Source of the DNA: Rhodovulum tesquicola
GTDB taxonomy: Bacteria; Pseudomonadota; Alphaproteobacteria; Rhodobacterales; Rhodobacteraceae
Direction of reading: 5' to 3'
NCBI RefSeq assembly: GCF_024128855.1
Contig: NZ_JAMYDV010000011.1
Coordinates: 1 to 64,000 of the forward strand
Length of the DNA stretch: 64,000 bases
Shown here: piece by piece, positions 58,085 to 64,000 of the stretch
Position numbering within the stretch: the stretch's first letter is position 1
Layout of the letters: the number at the start of each line of letters is the position of its first letter
The notes under the pieces: generated by a model
The model's input: the letters and a program-made list of their open reading frames with translations, nothing else
Told to the model about the DNA's origin: nothing
The model's database searches: none
Translations under genes and position numbers: made by a program

Positions 58085-60085
58085 TCATTCGAACTCCATG
58101 ATCACATCGTCGACCGCAAGGCTGGCGCCGGGGCCGGCCTTGATGCTGGCGACGATGCCCTTGCGTTCGGCGCGCAGGATGTTCTGCATCTTCATCGCCT
58201 CGACCACGCACAGCGCCTGGCCTTCCTGCACCTCCTGGCCCTCCTCGACATCGACCGAGACGATCAGGCCCGGCATCGGGCAAAGCAGGAATTTCGAGGT
58301 GTCGGGCGGCAGTTTCTCGGGCATCAGCGCGGCAAGTTCCGCCTGGCGGGGGGTGAAGACCGCCACCTTCATCTCGGCGCCGCGATGGCGGATGCGGTAG
58401 CCGTTGGGCGACTTGCCGACCTTGAGCACCAGCGGCACGCCGTCGATATGCAGCACCGCCAGCGGGTTGCCCGGCGTCCAGTCGGAGGTGACGCGGTGGG
58501 CGTCGCCCTCGGCAAAGCGCACGGTCGAACCCTGGCGGTCGGCGTCGATGGTCAGCGCGAAGCGTTCGCCCTGGGCGACCACCACCCAGTCGCTGCCGAC
58601 CTTGCGTTCGTGATTGTCCATCGTGCCCGAGATGCGCGCGCGCCGGATCTCGGCCACGCGGAACATCGCCGCGGCCGCGGCGGCCACCCGGCGCAGTTCC
58701 TCGCGCGGCAGGCTGACGCCCGCGAAACCGTCGGGATATTCCTCGGCGATGAAGGCGGTGGTGATCTCGCCCGAACAGAAGCGCGGGTGATCCATGACCG
58801 CCGAGAGGAAGGGCAGGTTGTGGCCGATGCCCTCGACCTCGAAGGCATCCAGCGCGGTGCGCATCTCGTCGATGGCCTGGTCGCGGGTGGGCGCCCAGGT
58901 GCAGAGCTTGGCGATCATCGGGTCGTAATACATGCTGATCTCGCCGCCCTCGTAGACGCCGGTATCGTTGCGCACCACGGCCGCCTCATGCGCCGATTCC
59001 GCCGGCGGGCGATAGCGCGTCAGCCGCCCGATCGAGGGCAGGAAGTTGCGATAGGGATCCTCGGCGTAAAGCCGGCTTTCCATGGCCCAGCCGTTCAGCT
59101 TGACGTCCGCCTGCCCGAAGGACAGCTTCTCGCCCGCCGCGACGCGGATCATCTGTTCCACAAGGTCGATGCCGGTGATCAGTTCGGTGACGGGATGCTC
59201 CACCTGAAGCCGGGTGTTCATTTCCAGGAAGTAGAAATTGCGGCTGCCATCGACGATGAATTCCACCGTCCCGGCCGAGGTATAGCCCACGGCGCGGGCC
59301 AGCGCGCAGGCCTGTTCGCCCATCGCCTTGCGCGTCGCCGCGTCAAGGAAGGGGCTGGGGGCTTCCTCGATGACCTTCTGGTTGCGGCGCTGGATCGAGC
59401 ATTCCCGCTCGCCCAGATAGAGCGTGTTGCCATGCTTGTCGGCCAGCACCTGGATCTCGATATGGCGGGGCTGGGTGACGAATTTCTCGATGAAGATGCG
59501 GTCGTCGCCGAAGCTGTTCGCCGCCTCGGCCCGGGACGCCTGGAAACCCTCGCGGGTTTCCTCGTCGGTCCAGGCGATGCGCATGCCCTTGCCGCCGCCG
59601 CCCGCGCTGGCCTTGATCATCACCGGATAGCCGATTTCGCGGCTGATCTTCACCGCCTCGTCGGCATCCCCGATCAGGCCCATATAGCCCGGCACGGTCG
59701 AGACCCCGGCCTCGGCCGCCAGTTTCTTGGAAGTGATCTTGTCGCCCATCGCCTCGATCGCGCTTGCGGGCGGGCCGATGAAGGCGACGCCCGCGGCCTC
59801 CAGCGCCTCGGCGAACAGCCGGTTCTCGGACAGGAAGCCGTAACCGGGATGGACCGCCTGCGCGCCGCTGGCCTTGATCGCCTCCATGATCCGGTCGATC
59901 ACGATATAGGACTGGTTCGCGGGCGGCGGGCCGATATGGATCGCCTCGTCCGCCATCCGCACATGCAGCGCATGGCGGTCGGCGTCGGAATAGACGGCCA
60001 CCGTCTTGATGCCCATCTTGCGGGCGGTCTTGATGACCCGGCAGGCAATCTCCCCCCGGTTGGCGATCAGGATCTTCTCGAACAT
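58085..60085 (-). CDS. pccA: Propionyl/acetyl-CoA carboxylase biotin-carboxylase subunit
   Basis: 666 residues. Biotin carboxylase first (MFEKILIANRGEIACRVIKTARKMGIKTVAVYSDAD, AGGGGKGMRIAW, EMNTRLQVEHPVTELITGIDLVE), a linker domain, then the biotin carrier with EAMKMQN and biotin-Lys632 near the C-terminus. With pccB it carboxylates propionyl-CoA to methylmalonyl-CoA. Start at 60085 is the family Met, preceded by GGAAAGGACGG. Confidence 0.96.
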   Translation of the reverse strand: MFEKILIANRGEIACRVIKTARKMGIKTVAVYSDADRHALHVRMADEAIHIGPPPANQSYIVIDRIMEAIKASGAQAVHPGYGFLSENRLFAEALEAAGVAFIGPPASAIEAMGDKITSKKLAAEAGVSTVPGYMGLIGDADEAVKISREIGYPVMIKASAGGGGKGMRIAWTDEETREGFQASRAEAANSFGDDRIFIEKFVTQPRHIEIQVLADKHGNTLYLGERECSIQRRNQKVIEEAPSPFLDAATRKAMGEQACALARAVGYTSAGTVEFIVDGSRNFYFLEMNTRLQVEHPVTELITGIDLVEQMIRVAAGEKLSFGQADVKLNGWAMESRLYAEDPYRNFLPSIGRLTRYRPPAESAHEAAVVRNDTGVYEGGEISMYYDPMIAKLCTWAPTRDQAIDEMRTALDAFEVEGIGHNLPFLSAVMDHPRFCSGEITTAFIAEEYPDGFAGVSLPREELRRVAAAAAAMFRVAEIRRARISGTMDNHERKVGSDWVVVAQGERFALTIDADRQGSTVRFAEGDAHRVTSDWTPGNPLAVLHIDGVPLVLKVGKSPNGYRIRHRGAEMKVAVFTPRQAELAALMPEKLPPDTSKFLLCPMPGLIVSVDVEEGQEVQEGQALCVVEAMKMQNILRAERKGIVASIKAGPGASLAVDDVIMEFE

Positions 60086-60217
60086 TTCCGTCCTTTCCAG
60101 CATTCCGCCGGGCCGCACCCGCCCCGGCGCATAAACGAGAAAGGGCCACCGGAGCCCGCAGCCCCGATGACCCTGTCAACATTCCCGCAGGCCGACCCGA
60201 AGGCCCGCCCGGTCAGA

Positions 60218-60418
60218 TCATCTGCAGAAACCCGCGTCGTCGCACAGCGCGCCCGCAGCGGCGCCCACGGCCGCCCCGGCCGCGACATTGGTGTCGAGCA
60301 CATCGGCCACGACGGCACCGCCGACCGCACCGGCAAGCGCCCGCTCGGTATCGTTGGCCATGCAGCCCGCCAGAGAGCCAACGGCCGCGACCGCGACCAG
60401 AATCTTGAGAATACGCAT
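60218..60418 (-). CDS. Small lipoprotein with glycine-zipper
   Basis: 66 residues. Signal peptide with lipobox LAGC (cleavage before Cys19), then a glycine-zipper stretch (LAGAVGGAVVADVLDTNVAAGAAVGAAAGALC) of the YMGG/OmpA-linker type. Membrane-anchored small lipoprotein of unknown role. It lies between pccA and the genes toward pccB. Confidence 0.75.
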   Translation of the reverse strand: MRILKILVAVAAVGSLAGCMANDTERALAGAVGGAVVADVLDTNVAAGAAVGAAAGALCDDAGFCR

Positions 60419-60743
60419 CCTACTCTGCCTCCGTTCGGATTTTTGTTGCGCCGGGAGTTTACTGCGGATGGAACGCGGACGGAACGGAAATCGTTCCGCC
60501 TGCGGGCCGGCAAACCGTGGATGGCGACGGGAAGAACGGGGGTAGGCCTGACCCTAATGGGGTCAGGCCTGGGGGTTGGGGAAGGGTAACGGTAGTACAA
60601 GACGCGGGGATGAAGGGGTATCAGTCCACCGCGTCCTTGGTCAGGATTCCTCACTTGCGCCCAAAAGAAAAGGCCACAACGCACAGGCGAGTCAATTTTG
60701 GCCGATTCCCGCCGACAGGCCGAATCCCTGAGCAAATTCATGC
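60419..60743. other. Intergenic region with a strong hairpin
   Basis: No coding gene supported in these 325 bases. It holds the 11-bp-stem hairpin at 60544-60570 and a second shorter inverted pair (GACGCGG near 60601 and CCGCGTC near 60629). A structured RNA or 3' regulatory region is possible but I do not recognise an Rfam-type family. Confidence 0.4.
60544..60570. other. 11-bp hairpin in the pcc region
   Basis: AGGCCTGACCC, loop TAATG, then GGGTCAGGCCT: a perfect stem. There is no U-run on either side, so it does not look like a simple terminator. Confidence 0.5.
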
Positions 60744-61097
60744 CTAACCCTCGCCGCCGAAGATGTCGGGAAAGGCCATTCGGGCGCGCGCCACGTCAAT
60801 TCTGAGCAGGGCGTCGTAGCTTTCGGGATCGAAAGGATCTTCGGCAGGCACGACCTCGCGGCCAAAGACCCAGGACAACCGCCCTGCATCGAGATTGCCG
60901 CGCTCGAAGGGTTCGCCGCCGAAATGCTCCCACAGCGCGGCCATGAACGCCGCGTCGGCGCGGCGGTCGGAATTGCGGCGGTCGGCATAGCGTTCACGGG
61001 CGACAAGCCGCGTCGCGCCGTCCTTGTTCGCCCTGCGAATCGTGAACTGGAAATCGGTGCCCGGAAGGCGGCCGGGAAAGCCCCTGTGCTTCAGCAT
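60744..61097 (-). CDS. Hypothetical protein in the pcc gene region
   Basis: 117 residues with no signal peptide: MLKHRGFPGRLPGTDFQFTIRRANKDGATRLVARERYADRRNSDRRADAAFMAALWEHFGGEPFERGNLDAGRLSWVFGREVVPAEDPFDPESYDALLRIDVARARMAFPDIFG. Looks like a small folded cytoplasmic domain but no family recognised. GGGAGGAGAC sits before the ATG. Sits between two tiny lipoprotein genes in the pcc cluster. Confidence 0.6.
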   Translation of the reverse strand: MLKHRGFPGRLPGTDFQFTIRRANKDGATRLVARERYADRRNSDRRADAAFMAALWEHFGGEPFERGNLDAGRLSWVFGREVVPAEDPFDPESYDALLRIDVARARMAFPDIFGGEG

Positions 61098-61166
61098 CGC
61101 GTCTCCTCCCGGGCGGCAGGCGACGCGGAGGGTGTCGGGGCGGGCCAGGCCCGCCCCGCGCCCGTA

Positions 61167-61298
61167 TCAGTACTTGGTGTACTTCGGCTCGCCGACGACG
61201 GGCTCGGGCTCGACGTAGACGACTTCTTCCTGTTGGGCGCAGGCCGCGACGAAGGCCACGAGGGACAGCGCCATAAGGGCCTTGATGCTCTTGGACAT
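61167..61298 (-). CDS. Very small lipoprotein
   Basis: 43 residues: MSKSIKALMALSLVAFVAACAQQEEVVYVEPEPVVGEPKYTKY. Lipobox VAAC with Cys20, then a short acidic, Tyr-rich tail. A GGAG Shine-Dalgarno precedes the ATG at 61298. Such tiny lipoproteins are common in Rhodobacterales; role unknown. Confidence 0.7.
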   Translation of the reverse strand: MSKSIKALMALSLVAFVAACAQQEEVVYVEPEPVVGEPKYTKY

Positions 61299-61497
61299 CC
61301 AGAACTCCATTTTCTTGCAGGGGCCGACACCAGGTCGGCCACGATCACGTTGAAGGTCACAATTCCGGGACCCACTCGAATCATAGACCAATCACAACGC
61401 TTTGCACATGGGATGCGCCGCGAAACTGCCACCTGTGACTCAAAAGGCGCAGCTATCCGCCAAATCGGGACTCGGCGTGCAAGATGTTGCTTCATCG

Positions 61498-61941
61498 TCA
61501 GAAACCCTCCCACACGCAGCGTCCGTCCTCGGGGCGGAACGCCTCGAAGAACTGGGTGGCCTCGGGGTCTGCCTGACCGAAGGGAACGGGGCGATCCATC
61601 AGCGTGATGACGATCTGGGCAAGCTCGGGGCCGGTGTCGGACAGACGCGGCAAGGCGTAGCTGTCGCAGAGAAACTCGATGTCGCCCGCGGCCAGTTCGA
61701 ACGGCATGGTGCCGCCGTCGCGGGCGATCTGCGGGGCGAGAAAGCGGAAGCGGACGGCCATCCCCCCGGTTTCCGCCTCGCCGGTGATGGTCTCGTAAAG
61801 CGTGACGGGCTGGCCCGAGGGCACGTCGATCACCTCTTGCGCGGCGAGGGCGCCGGGGACAAGCGCAAGCGCAAGGGCCACCCGGCGCCCGGCGCGTCGG
61901 GCGGGCGGGCGGGCGCCTCGGGGAAGGGCAGGCTCGGGCAT
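61498..61941 (-). CDS. DUF6497-type secreted protein
   Basis: 147 residues. Signal region (GRRVALALALVPGALAAQE), then a conserved domain: VRFRFLAPQIARDGGTMPFELAAGDIEFLCDSYALPRLSDTGPELAQIVITLMDRPVPFGQADPEATQFFEAFRPEDGRCVWEGF. This matches DUF6497, a Rhodobacterales family of unknown function, with two conserved Cys. Start at 61941 begins the most plausible signal peptide. Downstream of pccB on the same strand. Confidence 0.72.
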   Translation of the reverse strand: MPEPALPRGARPPARRAGRRVALALALVPGALAAQEVIDVPSGQPVTLYETITGEAETGGMAVRFRFLAPQIARDGGTMPFELAAGDIEFLCDSYALPRLSDTGPELAQIVITLMDRPVPFGQADPEATQFFEAFRPEDGRCVWEGF

Positions 61942-61992
61942 CGGACCACCTCCGTCACGGGCCGACACGCGATGCGCCGACCCGACCTGGGA

Positions 61993-63525
<1,533 letters not shown>

Positions 63526-63589
63526 CGGCGCTGGCCCCTTGCGGAAATTTGCGGCAACCTATCGGGGGCGGACACGACATAAAAGAACC

Positions 63590-63616
63590 TTTCGGAATAT
63601 TTGCAAAGTTTTGGAA
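63590..63616. promoter_or_regulatory. TTTGCAAA-type cluster upstream of pccB
   Basis: TTTCGGAA (63590-63597), TTTGCAAA (63600-63607) and TTTTGGAA (63609-63616) follow each other at 9-10 base spacing, 65-91 bases before pccB. This resembles, with different spacing, the TTTGCAAA-N4-TTTGCAAA sites reported for the short-chain-acyl-CoA regulator PccR in Rhodobacter. Confidence 0.45.
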
Positions 63617-63729
63617 GATGTCCGCTTGCTAATTGTAAATCCGCTAACTTCCTCAGGCCCGGAGATACGCCGCCACAGGCCGGATTTGACCGGATGGACT
63701 AATCACGCGGCACGCCGTAAGCCGAGAAC

Positions 63730-64000
63730 ATGCCGACACGACCAGAGATCCGGCTTCTCGACCGGACGACCCCACCGCATATCCTGACGCTGGTCCTGCT
63801 TGCGGGGCTGTCGGCGCTGTCGATGAACATCTTCCTGCCGTCGCTGCCCAACATGACCGCGCATTTCGGCACGGATTACCGCCTGATGCAGCTGTCCGTG
63901 GCGCTGTATCTCGGCATGAACGCGGTGCTGCAACTGGCGATCGGGCCGATTTCCGACCGCTACGGGCGGCGCCCGGTTCTGCTGGTCTCGATCATGCTGT
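63730..64000 (+). CDS. Bcr/CflA-type MFS drug exporter (N-terminal part)
   Basis: Open to the window edge; 90 residues seen. MPTRPEIRLLDRTTPPHILTLVLLAGLSALSMNIFLPSLPNMTAHFGTDYRLMQLSVALYLGMNAVLQLAIGPISDRYGRRPVLLVSIML is the first two helices of a Bcr/CflA-type transporter, with the SDRYGRRP motif between helices 2 and 3. It is divergent from pccB. Confidence 0.9.
   Translation, partial: MPTRPEIRLLDRTTPPHILTLVLLAGLSALSMNIFLPSLPNMTAHFGTDYRLMQLSVALYLGMNAVLQLAIGPISDRYGRRPVLLVSIML

Overview
The window looks like chromosomal DNA from an alphaproteobacterium of the Rhodobacter/Paracoccus group (Rhodobacterales). The evidence is high GC, a fused ATP sulfurylase/APS kinase, Hsp20 next to DUF1150, TIGR02300, a VPLPA-type C-terminal sorting signal, HdaA, and the mcl2/mch and pccB/pccA/mcm genes of the ethylmalonyl-CoA and propionate routes. 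No rRNA, tRNA or CRISPR array was found. The genus cannot be fixed from this sequence alone.

Layout. 1-701: end of an IS481-type transposase and an AT-rich orphan gene, the edge of a mobile region. 862-8646: lepA, then small secreted and stress genes (DUF218, ABM monooxygenase, UspA, ParA, Hint-domain protein); three FNR-type boxes lie between 3.7 and 6.1 kb. 8656-19454: Lrp regulator, trxB, a VPLPA-tagged histidine phosphatase, sat/cysC, Hsp20, purEK, NUDIX, a NYN RNase-like protein, deoD and a DUF1989 protein. 19466-37942: a large central-carbon block made of sdhCDAB (minus strand), mch/DUF1737/nnrU/mcl2 (minus strand), mdh, a PAP2-lipid A oxidase-like fusion (minus strand), then sucCDAB, an AT-rich orphan membrane gene, MAPEG and lpd. 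37950-46265: a GntR/FCD regulator, YgjP-type metallopeptidase, TIGR02300, DUF5765, cytochrome c, a phosphotransferase-like protein, lolCD, a SET-domain protein and proS. 46394-55214: AI-2E permease, hdaA, ppk1-ppx, a nuclease-family protein, a DnaJ-type protein, GNAT and VOC. 55325-63525: methylmalonyl-CoA mutase and propionyl-CoA carboxylase genes with small uncharacterised secreted proteins between them. 63730-end: start of a Bcr/CflA-type drug exporter.

How the genes fit together. sdh, suc, lpd and mdh give most of the oxidative TCA half-cycle. mch and mcl2 feed glyoxylate/acetate assimilation, and pccAB plus mcm turn propionyl-CoA into succinyl-CoA, which sucCD and sdh then use. The strongest unexplained signal is regulatory. 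Two GTGATCAC palindromes exactly 21 bp apart occur upstream of sdhC and again upstream of sucC, and one more copy sits directly in front of the GntR gene beside lpd. This suggests one local GntR regulator controls both TCA operons and itself. Other signals are FNR-like boxes in front of small secreted, stress and cytochrome genes, a Pho box placed so that ppk1 mRNA could be leaderless, a shared 22-bp element just behind several genes, and a one-polypeptide PAP2/outer-membrane lipid A oxidase-like fusion.
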